From Lathyrus oleraceus (Eukaryota; Streptophyta; Magnoliopsida; Fabales; Fabaceae): 64,000 nucleotides of DNA. The notes under the pieces were generated by a model, which saw only the letters and a program-made list of their open reading frames with translations, searched no databases and was not told the DNA's origin. The position numbers and the translations under genes were made by a program. Below, piece after piece: positions 13,247 to 23,377 of the stretch (within the stretch, counting starts at the first letter, position 1; every line of letters starts with the position of its first letter). The DNA lies in the NCBI RefSeq assembly GCF_024323335.1, contig NC_066581.1, forward strand, positions 435,438,238 to 435,502,237, in the 5' to 3' direction.

Positions 13247-13501
13247 ATGATTGATAAGAGTTGGATTGACAACCCGATTGAATCAAATGAGTTCAAAAAT
13301 GGGGTAGTCCAGTTTTTGGACTTTGCCTTTTCAAATGCAGCTATCAAAGGTCGTATTTTGTGTCCTTGTATTACATGTAATTTTCGTAGTTTGGGCAATA
13401 GAGCTGAAGTGACTAATCATCTCCTTCAAAAGGGTTTTCCGAGCAAGTACACATCATGGTACATGCATGGGGAAAAGCTTGTTCAAGCCAATGTTAAATC
13501 A
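13247..13501 (+). pseudogene. Copy A exon 1: transposase-associated domain
   Basis: 85 codons, open, ending at the donor tca|gtatgt. It carries the same domain as copy B exon 1: a Ser-Trp near the N-terminus, a CPC-x2-C cluster, a His in NHLLQKGF, and the YTSWYMHGE block. This is the module found at the N-terminus of CACTA (En/Spm) proteins (Pfam Transpos_assoc). The exon itself is undamaged, with a few substitutions relative to copy B, but the rest of copy A is broken: exon 2 has lost its acceptor and is split by a copia element, and exon 3 is frameshifted and truncated. It is part of a pseudogene, unless it is spliced to copy B. Confidence 0.8.
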
Positions 13502-13608
13502 GTATGTCAAAGTACAAGAAAATCCAATTAAACAATTTCTTATAATACAGTTTAGTATGTGGTATATGATAATATTTTTTATTAATATAGTTTTCTTCAT
13601 TATGCTGG

Positions 13609-13649
13609 GAGCTACAATTGAAAAGACCTAGATGTCAAAAGGAGGATAG
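13609..13649 (+). pseudogene. Copy A exon 2, left part
   Basis: Matches the first 41 bases of copy B exon 2 (gagctacaattgaaa...). The acceptor is lost: copy B has tttttttag before the exon, while here the sequence reads tatgctgg. The exon is cut at 13649 by copia element A. Confidence 0.75.
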
Positions 13650-13845
13650 TGTTGAAATCTCTCTCTCTCTCTATATATATATAAAGAGAATATTCTCTAT
13701 AATATTCCTTAGTGTATTTTAGAATAGAATAGGATAATTATGTAATTAATAATATGAACTGTATTTTTTTCTATATAATACATCTTCCGTAGTGCTATTC
13801 AAACACATGGTTTAATCTAAATGTCTCTTAGTCTCTCCTAATTCA
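13650..13845 (+). repeat. 5' LTR of copia element A
   Basis: Begins tgttgaaatctctctctc and ends ctaattca. It shares with the right LTR the stretch around agaatagaataggataa and ccgtagtgctattcaaacac. The primer site starts three bases after it. Confidence 0.85.
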
Positions 13846-14165
13846 ATATGGTATCTAGAGTCTATTAAGAGCCAACTCTTCGCCGTACTTTACCCGGTTG
13901 ACCCACTGTCTTCCGGTGAGAATGTTTTTTTGCAAACCGTGTCATCACTCCGGTTTGCCTCTTCTCAAAATTCTCAGGTAAAACCACCTTGCCGCCCCAT
14001 CCGGTCGTTTTTCTCGGCCGTCCCACTCGGCTCCCTCCATCGGTCATAGATCCGGTCTCCATTTTTCATTTCGACTCTCCGAAATTTGTGCTCCAGTTCA
14101 AACAATCCCGATTTTGTTTCTTTAAGCCACGAGAGATGCTAATTCCGTCTCGTTTACTAAAGTTC

Positions 14166-14937
14166 CGCTTATCCCATGTGAAAAACTAACCGGATCAGCC
14201 AACTACAACATATGGGCTCGTGCTGTCGATATGTGATTTCATGGTTATATGAAGATCACCTAACCACAAAATTGGCTGATGTTGCCGCCGCCAAACTCGC
14301 TAAATGGAAGAAAACTAATGCCTCTCTGTGTCTTGTGTTATGGTTTTCCGTCACACCTAACCTCCAAGCGCAGTATCAAGCCTTCTCCACTTGCAATGAT
14401 GTTCGGGAAAAGGCTAAGAAAGTCTTCTCTAACGACGTTCATTGTCTATACAGTGTCATCCTCAAACTCAACACACTGAAGTTGCAAAATATGGATATAC
14501 AAGCCTATCTGAGTAAGCTTGATGCATTGAAAGTGAGTTACACAAACCTCATGCCTTATGCAAAAGATGCAACAACTCATTTCGAACAACAAAGTAAAAT
14601 TTTCATGGTCATGGCATTTAAAGGGCTACCCCAGAACTCGAGTCCGTTCGTAACTAGATTTTATCAGGTACTACTGTTCTTAACTATGATGCAGTTAGTG
14701 AACAACTGTTGCGTTTGACTACACCTCATGCGTTTGGTCTGGTTTCCCTTACATTTATTGTTGCTCTGACACCAGGTGACACTGCTGCCCTTGCATCTAT
14801 TGGCAACAATCAGAATCGCCTTCGAGGAGGGTCATCCAACTCCAAACCTCGTCCCAAGTGTGACAATTGTAATCGGTTTGGACATACTATCGACAGTTGC
14901 TAGAAGTTACATGGCAGACCTCCACGCCAGGTAAATG
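14166..14937 (+). pseudogene. gag: Copia A gag with zinc knuckle
   Basis: Frames across this segment encode a copia gag of the UBN2 type (KLTGSANYN start, LADVAAAKLAKWKK, LSKLDALKVSY, IFMVMAFKGLP), followed by a CCHC zinc knuckle CDNCNRFGHTIDSC that binds RNA. It is broken by a frameshift near 14215, another near 14670, and a TAG directly after the knuckle where a Trp codon is expected. This is the only gag in the window from the A/B/C copia group. Confidence 0.8.
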
Positions 14938-15099
14938 CAACGTAAATTGATAACCCAAACACTATGCATACTTCACCTTCTCTTCAGAACCCTATGCCAA
15001 GCTACGAGGATTTTCTCAGGTGGTGTCAGACTAATCAGACCTCTGGTTCCACGACTTCGGTTGCACACACTTGCACACACTGGTAATTCATCTGTTTGC

Positions 15100-16080
15100 T
15101 TCTCTCAATCATCTCCTCTTGGTCCTTGGGTCCTCGATTCTGGTGCGTCTACCGAGTATAACTGCCGCAAATGGTTCTCAAACCCGATCCCAAGGGATTG
15201 ATACTGTTCAAATTCTACAATCTCTCTCTATGTCTTCTGTCCTATGTACCTAATTGTCCATTTAATTTACTGTCAGTCAGTCGTTTAACGCGTTCTCTTA
15301 ATTGTTCTATCACCTTTACTAATAGTAATGTTACCCCGCAGGATCGGAGTTCGAGACAGATGATTGGCGTTGGATGTGAGTCTCAAAGCCTCTACTACTT
15401 CTCTACGATATCTACCACATGCTCCACCACATATTCTCCACTAATTATACATGCGCAGTTAGGTCATCCAGGTCTTCCCAAGCTACAAAAGTTGGGGCCT
15501 AGTCTATCTAAATTATCCACTTTACATTGTGAGTCTTGTCAGTAAGGGAAACATACTCGTAGTCACTTTCCCGATCGAGTCAATAAACGGGCTGCGTCCC
15601 CTTTTGCTTTAGTTCACTCCGATGTTTAGGGTCCCTCGCGTATCATCTACTTTTGAGTCTAGATATTTTGTAACTTTTATTAATGATTTTTCACGTTGCA
15701 CATGGCTATTTTTAATGAAGAACAAGTCTGAATTGTTTTTTATTTTTGAACAATTTTATCGAGAAATAAGAACCCAATTTAGTTTTTCTATTCGTGCCTT
15801 AAGAAGTGACAATGCACGTGAACATTTATCCCAACAATTTTAATCTTTTATGTCATCCAATGGTATTCTGCACCAAACATCTTGCCCTCATACACCCCAA
15901 CAAAACGGGGTAGCCGAACGCAAAAATCGACATCTTGTAGAAACCACTAGGACCCTACTTCTCCATGGTAATGTTCCTCTCCGATTTTGGGGGAATGCGG
16001 TGCTCACGGCCTGTTACCGCATAAACCCCATGCGGATCTGTCCTTAATAATAAGATCCTTCATTCAATCCTGTTTCCAAA
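15100..16080 (+). pseudogene. pol: Copia A protease and integrase remnants
   Basis: Protease is marked by WVLDSGAS near 15126-15150, after which a deletion and frameshift remove the flap region. A gag-pre-integrase segment follows (HAQLGHPGLPKL, LHCESC). Integrase is recognisable from FVTFINDFSRCTWLF, RSDNARE (second catalytic Asp) and HTPQQNGVAERKNRH (catalytic Glu). It has a stop at 15841 and a frameshift near 16030. Confidence 0.8.
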
Positions 16081-16379
16081 CTCTCCTCTCCACCCAATTC
16101 CTCCTTGAGTATTCGGGTCTACGTGTTTTGTACACAATCTCTCCACTGGTCTTGACAAACTAGCAGCTTGATCACTAAAGTGTGTCTTTCTTGGTTATCA
16201 TCGTTCCCAAAAGGGTGTTATCGTTGCTATTCTCATACTCTACAACGATACCTTGTATCGATCGATGTTACTTTCTTCGAGTCTGTTCCATATTTCGAGT
16301 CCAACCAAGTATCTCCGGAACCTCTTCAGGAAAGTATTCCCACACCTTTTCCGGAGGTCCCATTTGTCAATATCCCCCA

Positions 16380-17901
16380 TCATTCTAGGGAACCTGACCC
16401 ACTGGATACCCCTACTATTGATGAAATGTGTGCTCTTCAAAGCAGTGGTACCTGGGAACTGGTTCCTCTATCCATCGGAAAATCTTTATTAGGTTGTCGT
16501 TGGCTTTATATAGTGAAGGTTGGTCTAGAAGGTAAGATTGATCGATTTAAAGCTCGCTTGGCAGCCAAAGGATTCACTTAGATTTTTGGGTTGGATTATA
16601 GTGATACCTTTTCACCTGTAGTCAAGATGGCATCTGTTAGACTTCTTCTAGCCATTGCAGCCATTCGATATTGACCTCTTCATCAACTTGACATCAAAAA
16701 TGCCTTTTTACATGGTGATCTTGAAGAGTAAGTACATATGGAGCAACCTCCTGGGTTTGTTGCTCAGAGGGAGTCATCGAATATGGTTTGTAGGCTACAC
16801 ATGTCTCTTTATGGTCTTAAGCAATCTTCGAGAGTTTGGTTTGGCAGATTCAGCACTGTAGTACAACAGTTTGGTATGATCCGTAGTGAAGCTGACCATT
16901 CTGTTTTTTATCGTCATTCAACCCAAGGGTGTATTTATCTTATTGTGTATGTAGATGACATTGTCATAACTGGTAGTGATCAACAGGGAATACTCCACTT
17001 GAAACGTCTCTCAAAACAATTTCAGACAAAAGATCTTGGTAAACTCTGCTATTTCATGGGTATTGAGGTAGTCCAATCTAAAGATGGTTTGATGATTTCT
17101 CAACGGAAATATGCTATGGATATTTTGGAAGAAACAAGTTTGTTAAATACTAAACCAACTGATACTCCTATGGATTTAAGTGTCAAACTACTACCCAATC
17201 AGGGGGAGCCTCTATCTGACTTAGGAAGGTATAAGAGATTAGTTAGAAAGTTGAATTATCTCACAGTCACTCATCCGAACATTTCTTTTGCAGTTAATGT
17301 GGTAAGCCAGTTCTTAAATTCCCCTTGTCAGGAACACATGGATGCTATTATCCGGATTCTGAGATACATCAAATGCGCTCCAGGAAAAGGTCTTTTGTAT
17401 GAAGATAAAAGACATACTCAGACAGTTGGATACTCCGATGCTGATTGGGCAGGGTCACCCATTGATAGACGATCCACCTCTGGGTATTGTGTACTTGTTG
17501 GAGGAAACCTTATATCCTGGAAAAGTAAGAAATAAAATGTATTTGCAAGATCAAACGTCGAGGCAGAGTATATCGTCATGGCAATGGCAACATGTGAACT
17601 TATTTGGTTAAAACAATTGCTCAAGGAACTTCAAATTGAAGAAGTAAGACCAATGACACTTATTTGTGATAATCAAGCTGCATTGCACATTGCTTCAAAT
17701 CCAGTCTTCCATGAGAGGACCAAACCTATTGAGATAGACTATCACTTTGTCAGAGAGAAGATCGAGTCAGGCGACATCGCCACAAGCTTTGTCACCTCTA
17801 ATGATCAATTGACAGACGTGTTTACAAAATTCCTGCGAAGCCTTAGAACCAATTATATATGTAACAAATTTGGTGCATTTGACTTACATGCTCAAGTTTG
17901 A
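16380..17901 (+). pseudogene. pol: Copia A reverse transcriptase and RNase H remnants
   Basis: RT landmarks are GTWELVPL, KARLAAKGFT, YGLKQSSRVW and the intact active-site motif YVDDIVITG at about 16950-16975. RNase H follows with GYSDADWAGSPIDRRSTSGY, LICDNQAALHIASNP and HERTKPIEIDYHFVREK. In-frame stops occur at about 16579, 16670 (expected Trp) and 16728 (expected Glu), and the frame breaks again at 17535. The catalytic residues survive but the polyprotein cannot be made. Confidence 0.85.
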
Positions 17902-17908
17902 AGGGGAG

Positions 17909-18099
17909 TGTTGATATGTATATATGTATATATAGAAAAAGAATATTCTCTAGAATATTTCTTGGTGTATTCTAGAATAGAATAGGATAACTATGTAATT
18001 ATTAGTATGAGTTGTACTTTTTTCTTATATAATACATTTTCCGTAGTGCTATTCAAACACACGGTTTAACCTAAATGTCTTTTAGTCTCTTCTAATTCA
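17909..18099 (+). repeat. 3' LTR of copia element A
   Basis: Starts tgttgatatgtatatatg after the polypurine tract aaggggag (17901-17908) and ends tctaattca. It differs from the 5' LTR by scattered substitutions and by microsatellite changes at its 5' end. Confidence 0.85.
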
Positions 18100-18132
18100 A
18101 TATATATGAATGAAGAAGGAAAATATATTACC
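18100..18132 (+). pseudogene. Copy A exon 2, right part
   Basis: tatatgaatgaagaagg continues exon 2 after the copia insertion and reaches the donor acc|gtaagt. Compared with copy B, about 33 bases between the two halves are missing. Confidence 0.7.
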
Positions 18133-18407
18133 GTAAGTAACTCACTATTGTTAGCTTTGACAACCCCTCACTATTGTTGGATAGTGAAATTGTTGGAATG
18201 CACTTTATTCATAGTGCTGCCAATTTGACCCAGCATTTTTTTGTCCTTGCAATTAACAGATGCAATGATTTTTGCTCCTTGTGATGTAATCATAATCACT
18301 GACCTACACTACCTGGATATATATTTAAGTTGCTATCCTATAATCATATTAAAGAATTGGGAATGATTCTATTTGAATTGCATTGTGAAGGATTAAGCCT
18401 TAACTTC
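18133..18407 (+). other. Copy A intron 2, left part
   Basis: Parallel to 19856-19990 of copy B (gtaagtaactcactattgtt, then cattgtgaaggattaagcc). Some 150 bases here have no counterpart in copy B. No gene is seen. Confidence 0.6.
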
Positions 18408-18612
18408 TGTAAATATATGTAACAAGTTTGATGCATTTGACTTATATGCTCAAGCTTGAGGTGGAATGTTGATATTTGTAAATATATAGTGTTAAGAATA
18501 TTTGTATATAGAATAGTCTCACGTCGACTATATCACGTATTGCTTTTCAAAACACACAGTTTATTCAAATGTCTCTTAGTGTCTTGTATTTCAAAACACA
18601 CATTTCTTAACA
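18408..18612 (+). mobile_element. 5'-truncated copia remnant with an LTR
   Basis: Starts with the last codons of a copia RNase H (FDAFDLYAQA), then a polypurine stretch and an LTR at 18467 that matches the B/C group (tgttgatatttgtaaatata). After the expected LTR end (gtatttcaa) come about 18 extra bases, aacacacatttcttaaca, which resemble the 3' end of the TRIM LTR. It interrupts intron 2 of copy A. Flanks are acttc and tcttc, a possible 4/5 target duplication. Confidence 0.75.
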
Positions 18613-18959
18613 TCTTCAATTGATTGAAGCACGCAGATTATTTACTGGGATTTTTCTTAAGAGCAATGGGTTACCTCACACCCTTATTCTGTATGTCTAA
18701 CTAAATGACCTTTTGATTGAAGTAACATGACTTTTGTCCCTTATGTGTTGAGATCTTCATTTCTCTTGAGATTTGTATTTAAGATTTCTTATAGCTTCAT
18801 ATTTTTTAAATATTTAGAATGTTTGGGTCTATCTTTCTTCAAATGAACTCCTTTATCTTTTGAGAAATGTGAAATATAGTGTACACAACATTAAATGGAA
18901 ACTGCATGCATCTTAATCATGGCATTTCATTCACTATTGAGCTATCGTTTTTCTAATAG
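18613..18959 (+). other. Copy A intron 2, right part
   Basis: Parallels 20000-20176 and 29150-29335 of copy B, the two halves separated there by element D. It ends at the acceptor ctaatag before exon 3. Nothing else is recognised. Confidence 0.55.
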
Positions 18960-19338
18960 GACAAGAGATCACAATACTTATCTGAAGATCAAGATCATGC
19001 TGTCAGTTTAGGTGTTCTGTCAAAGGTATTAACTTATCGTGATGGTACAGTTGGACATGTATGTAAAGTTGAGGTTTCAGATCAAGTAGGTATTGGTGAA
19101 AAGTTCATCTCTAATCAAAAGGATCTTGATGACACTAACTTTTGGGATGCTGCCTTCCACTAACAGTTTTGATAACTCTTGTCAAAAGAATTTTGAAGAC
19201 TTGAAAAATCATGCAGAAACTTTGGAAGAAAAACTAATTGGATATGAAGAAACTATGGAGCAACTTGCACAAGTACAAAACCAATTGACCATTGTTCAGA
19301 AATTTTTACAACATAAATTTGGCAAGGAGTGTCATTCT
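18960..19338 (+). pseudogene. Copy A exon 3: coiled-coil exon, frameshifted and truncated
   Basis: Starts in phase with KRSQYLSEDQDHAVSLGVLS, as in copy B. Near 19131-19165 it has five fewer bases than copy B, which shifts the frame and creates a TAA. The coiled-coil part (NFEDL, LEEKLIGYEE, QLTIVQKFLQHKFG) is readable in another frame. At about 19338 the match to copy B stops and the sequence switches to the intron that precedes exon 1, so this is the tandem-duplication junction. Confidence 0.8.
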
Positions 19339-19394
19339 TGTAATTTAACTTAATTTGTTTTTTCTTTTAAATTTGAAAACAGATTCATCCAATT

Positions 19395-19649
19395 ATGATT
19401 GATAAGAGTTGGATTGACAAGCCAATTGAATCAAATGAGTTCAAAAATGGGGTAGTCCAGTTTTTGGACTTTGCCTTTTCAAATGCAGCTATCAAAGGTC
19501 GTATTTTATGTCCTTGTATTCAATGTAGTTTTCATAGTTTGGGCAACAGAGCCGAAGTGAGTAATCATCTCCTTCAAAAGGGCTTTCCTAGCAATTATAC
19601 ATCATGGTACATGCATGGGGAAAAGCCTGTTCAAGCCAATGTTAAATCA
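19395..19649 (+). CDS. Copy B exon 1: transposase-associated domain protein, N-terminal part
   Basis: Encodes residues 1-85 of a predicted 255-residue protein (exons 19395-19649, 19754-19855, 29336-29746; all junctions phase 0). The domain has Trp6, Cys39-Pro-Cys41 with Cys44, His58, Gly63-Phe64, Tyr68, Trp71 and His74-Gly-Glu76. These are the landmarks of the transposase-associated module of CACTA elements (Pfam PF13963), which may bind zinc; its function is not well known. No transposase domain follows, so this is a short stand-alone protein, either domesticated or a shortened relic. The ATG matches the family's usual start, and the acceptor aaaacag lies at 19376-19382. The donor is tca|gtatgt. 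Expression would have to come from the promoter upstream of copy A. Confidence 0.75.
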
Positions 19650-19753
19650 GTATGTCAAGTACAAGAAAATCCAATTAAACAACTTATAATATAGTTTAGT
19701 CTGTGGCATATGATCATTTTATTTTAGTAATATAGTTTTCTTCATTTTTTTAG

Positions 19754-19855
19754 GAGCTACAATTGAAACGACCTAGATGTCAATGGGAGGCTATTTTGTC
19801 AACTTCCCCTAAGAAGGATGGAAAGTATATGAATGAAGAAGGAATAGATATTGCT
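19754..19855 (+). CDS. Copy B exon 2
   Basis: 102 bp, 34 codons, residues 86-119 (ELQLKRPRCQWEAIL...), bounded by tttttttag and gct|gtaagt. It is rich in Lys, Arg and Glu with no known domain. The frame is conserved from exon 1 and into exon 3, which supports the model. Confidence 0.65.
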
Positions 19856-20176
19856 GTAAGTAACTCACTATTGTTAGCTTTGACAATCCCCTCGTCCATT
19901 AGAAGATTGACAATTTGTCTGTGTTGTCTGATAGACAAATTGTTGGAATGAACTATATTCATTGTTGTTCTATTTGAATTGCATTGTGAAGTATTAAGCC
20001 TTAACTTCACTTGATTTAAGCCCATAGACTGTCTACTGTGACTATTCTTAAGGGCAATGGGTTGCGTCACATATGTCTATCTAAAGGACATTTGATTGAA
20101 AGTTACTCCCCATATTTGTAGTAACATAACTTTTAGTTGCCCCTTGTGTGTTCAGATTTTCATTTCTCTTGAGATT

Positions 20177-20326
20177 TGTTAGATGAACTAGAGAGGTTAG
20201 TTACAGATTTCATTCTAACCGTAACTAACTCTTTGATTAATGAACTGTTAGTTGCAAAATACAACATGAGTAACTCCAATTGACCTACTACAACAGGTAA
20301 ACTTGCACTCAAGCTGACACTTGTCA
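20177..20326 (-). repeat. 3' LTR of copia element D
   Basis: 150 bp; lacks about 15 bases (around tactttatatatagtaact) present in the other LTR. Otherwise the two match closely. Confidence 0.85.
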
Positions 20327-20719
20327 GTCTTGGTTTTGGAATGCATGATGGGATTATGAGCAAGCAACACTGCTGATTGATTATCACATAGAATAACTGG
20401 TGTTTTGGTAGAAATACAAAGCTCTGTAAGAAGAGTTTGAACCCAGAGTAAGTCTGCAGAAACTTGAGCAAGACTCCTATACTTAGCCTCAGTGCTAGAC
20501 CTGACAATAACAGGTTGCTTCTTGGACCACCCAGAAAATCAAGTTAGGGCCAAGGTAAATAGCAGCACCAGAGGTGCCTCTCCTATCATCAGGGTCAGAG
20601 GCCCAATCAACATCATAGAACACTAGGAGAGAAGGAGAGGTAGCAGGAGTAAGAGGAGTCAAGTGAAGCCCATGACCAATAGTGCCCTTGAGATACCTTA
20701 AGATTATTTTGACAGCCAC
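20327..20719 (-). pseudogene. pol: Copia D RNase H remnant
   Basis: The minus strand reads ILRYLKGTIGHGL, then VDWASDPDDRRGTSG, then a frameshift near 20500, followed by remnants of the terminal RNase H motifs. The order follows directly from the RT above. Confidence 0.75.
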
Positions 20720-20731
20720 CCAATGAGTCTC

Positions 20732-21800
20732 CTAGGGATGAGCCATAAATTGACACACTTTGTTCACAGAGTAAGCAATCTCAGGCCTGGTTAGGGTAGC
20801 ATACTGCAGTGCTCCAACTACAGACCTATGAAGATAAGGATCAGTCATGGCAACTAAGCCAGTTTTGGTCAGTTTGCAAGTGGATTGCATAGGAGTAGCA
20901 ACATGATTAGACTCAAGCATATTAGTCCTTTGAAGGAGATCCCTAATATATTTGGACTGAGTAAGGAGCAGGGAATTGGAGGGCCCATGTTTGACTTCAA
21001 TACCAAGAAAATAGTCCAAAGTGCCAAAGTGATTAAAAGAAAATGCCTGGTTAAGCTTGGTAATAAGATTTTGCACAAGGGAAGAGGAGCTTCCTGTAAT
21101 GATAATGGCATCCACAGATGAGTAGATAGACAATATGACCATTTACAAAATAAGTGAACAATGATGGATCACACTTGCTAGCTTAAACTGCAGCTGAAGG
21201 AGAGTTGCTTGCAACCTTTCAAACCACTGTCTGAGAGCTTGTTTAAGGCCATAAAGAGCCTTATTAAGCCTGCACACCAATGTAGGATTAGAGCTCTCAA
21301 AGCCTTTAGGTTGTTCCATAAAAACTTCTTCATCAAGCAAGCCATTAAGGAAGACATTGTTAACATCTAGCTGTTGAATGGTCCAGTTGTAGGTAAGAGC
21401 AATGGATAAAATGATCCAGTTGTAGGTAAGAGCAATGGATAAAATGATCCTAATGGTGATTGGCTTGACCACAGGACAAAAAGTTTCATTGAAGTCAAAA
21501 CCTTGCTTTTGGTGAAATCCCTTTGCAACAAGTCTGACCCGTTTTTATTGATAGTCCCATCAGGATTTTCGTTGAGCCTAAAAACCCATTTGCACCCAAT
21601 AGCTTGCCTATGAGGAGGCGGAGACACAAGTGTCCAAGTGTCAATATGCATTAGAGCATCATATTCTGCCTGCATGGCAACTTTCCAATGAGAATCAGCA
21701 AGGGCCTGTTTGTCAGTTCTAGGTTTAGTGTGAGCAACAAGAAGTTTAGGTTGCAACCTAGGTTGGGAGAAACCAGTATTGACTCTAGTCTGCATATTAT
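20732..21800 (-). pseudogene. pol: Copia D reverse transcriptase remnant
   Basis: RT motifs in order: ALADSHWKVAMQAEYDAL, GCKWVFRLNENPDG, QLDVNNVFLNGLL, VCRLNKALYGLKQA, then DAIIITG where copia RT has the catalytic YVDD-type motif, so the second Asp is Ala. It continues with HFGTLDYFLGIEV and TRPEIAYSVNKVCQFM. It is split over three frames and has a 33-bp tandem duplication at 21383-21448. Confidence 0.85.
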
Positions 21801-22345
21801 GATGTTAACAAGTCCGTGGAGGACAGGAATTGCATGAGGTGGAAGTGGAATAGAGCTAGAAGAAGAGGTGGAATGAGAACTAGAATTAGAATTTGAAACA
21901 GGCAAGTTAGAAGCAGAAGCAGAGTCCCTAGAGGAACTGACTGAAGGAGACTGACTGAGCATGTGCAGGAAAGGTATCCTGTGAAGTAGTTGGCTCAGGA
22001 TTAGAGGTGTCAGAGTTAGAAGGAGTAAGAATAGTAGAGTTGGAGGTTGAGGGAACTACCACTCAGGAGGCTGACTCAGAAGGAGTGAGTTCATGAGCAA
22101 TAGAAGGTATAGTAGGAAAGGAGTTCCTAATAGGAGTTGAGGGAACAGTAAGAGTAAGGTGAAGAGGAGGAAGAGACACAAATGAGGGAGGTGAAGAGGA
22201 GGAAGAGACACAAATGAGAAACAATTTCTTTGTATGGAAACCTGATTTCATTAAAGAGAATATCTTTAGAGCTGTAAAGTCGACCTTCAGGAGCAAGACA
22301 CCTGTAGCCTTTATGAGATGGGGAGTATCCTAAAAAGAGACACTC

Positions 22346-23203
22346 CTAAGACCTGAAATCTAGCTTGTGAGTGTTGTAGGACCTAAGTAAGGGAAAACAG
22401 GCACAACCAAAAATCCTAAGAAAAGCATAGTCAGGTTGAAGTTTGAACAACACTAAGTAGGGAATTTGAAATTGAATGGATGCTGAGGAAAGTCTATTAA
22501 TTAGATAGACAACAGTAGAAAATGCATAGTCCCAATAAGTGAGGGGCATAGAGGCCTGACTCAGGAGAGTAAGCCCCATATCAACAATATGCTTATGTTT
22601 TCTTTCAATCACACCATTTTAGTGGTTGGTACGAGGGCATATGATCCTATGAACAATGCCTAAATCTGATAGTAACTTGTTAAAAGGGTGAAACTCATCA
22701 CCCCAATCAGATTGAAAAGCTTTGATAGGACAGCCATGTTGAAGTTCAACTAATGCTTTGAACCTTTTAAAAATTGTGATGGCCTCACACTTGGCTTTAA
22801 GAAAATAAATCCAAGTAAATCTAGAGTAAGCATCTACGAAAGACATGTAATACTTGAAGCCTAAAGTGGAGCTAGAATGGCCCCATAAATCACTATAGAT
22901 TAATTCAAAGGGACTAGAATATGTAGTGTGTGATGGTGAAAAGTGTAATCTATGACATTTTCCCATACAACAGGCAAAGAAAAAAATGAACCACTTTTAT
23001 TATTGAAAGAATCTTACATTCTTGTAACACAAGTTTTAAAGCATGCTCATTGAGATGACCCGGTCTTAGGTGCCACACATTGGTAGTACTAGAAGTAGTA
23101 ACAACAAAATTAACACTAGGAACATAATGTGACTGACTAATAGAGAGCATTGGCTTGACAACATTATTGGTCAAATTGATAGTAGGGAAAGTATAAAGGC
23201 CGT
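22346..23203 (-). pseudogene. pol: Copia D gag-pre-integrase and integrase remnants
   Basis: The minus strand shows WHLRPGHLNEHALKL (pre-integrase, normally a zinc-binding HHCC region), then PFELIYSDLWGHS (first catalytic Asp), FVDAYSRFTWIYFLK, AFQSDWGDEF (second Asp), and after a break ERKHKHIVDMGLTLL next to the catalytic Glu position. Element B is inserted at 23203/23204, upstream of this region. Breaks are a frame change near 22965 and a stop near 22615. Confidence 0.8.
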
Positions 23204-23370
23204 TGTTGAAATACAAGAGACTAAGAGATATTTGAATAAACCGTGTGTTTTAAAAAGCACTACGGAGACTTTATTATATATAAAGAGATTATAACTAATT
23301 ACATGATATAGTCGATGTGGGACTATTCGATATACAAATATTCTTAATATTATATTTACAAATATCAACA
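23204..23370 (-). repeat. 3' LTR of copia element B
   Basis: 167 bp, TGTTGATATT...TTTCAACA on the minus strand, directly after the polypurine tract (23371-23383). Confidence 0.9.
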
Positions 23371-23377
23371 CTCCCCC

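Larger units (their letters stand above)
13650..18099 (+). mobile_element. Ty1/copia element A (complete length, decayed)
   Basis: Two short LTRs of 196 and 191 bp (TGTTGA...TTCA) enclose gag, protease, integrase, RT and RNase H in copia order. A methionine tRNA-type primer site follows the left LTR (tggtatctagag at 13849) and a polypurine tract aaggggag precedes the right LTR. It lies in exon 2 of gene copy A. The flanks (gatag and atata) do not match, and about 33 bases of the target exon are missing, so no target duplication remains. Many stops and frameshifts show it is dead. The pol closely resembles that of elements B and C, but the LTR sequence differs. Confidence 0.9.
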
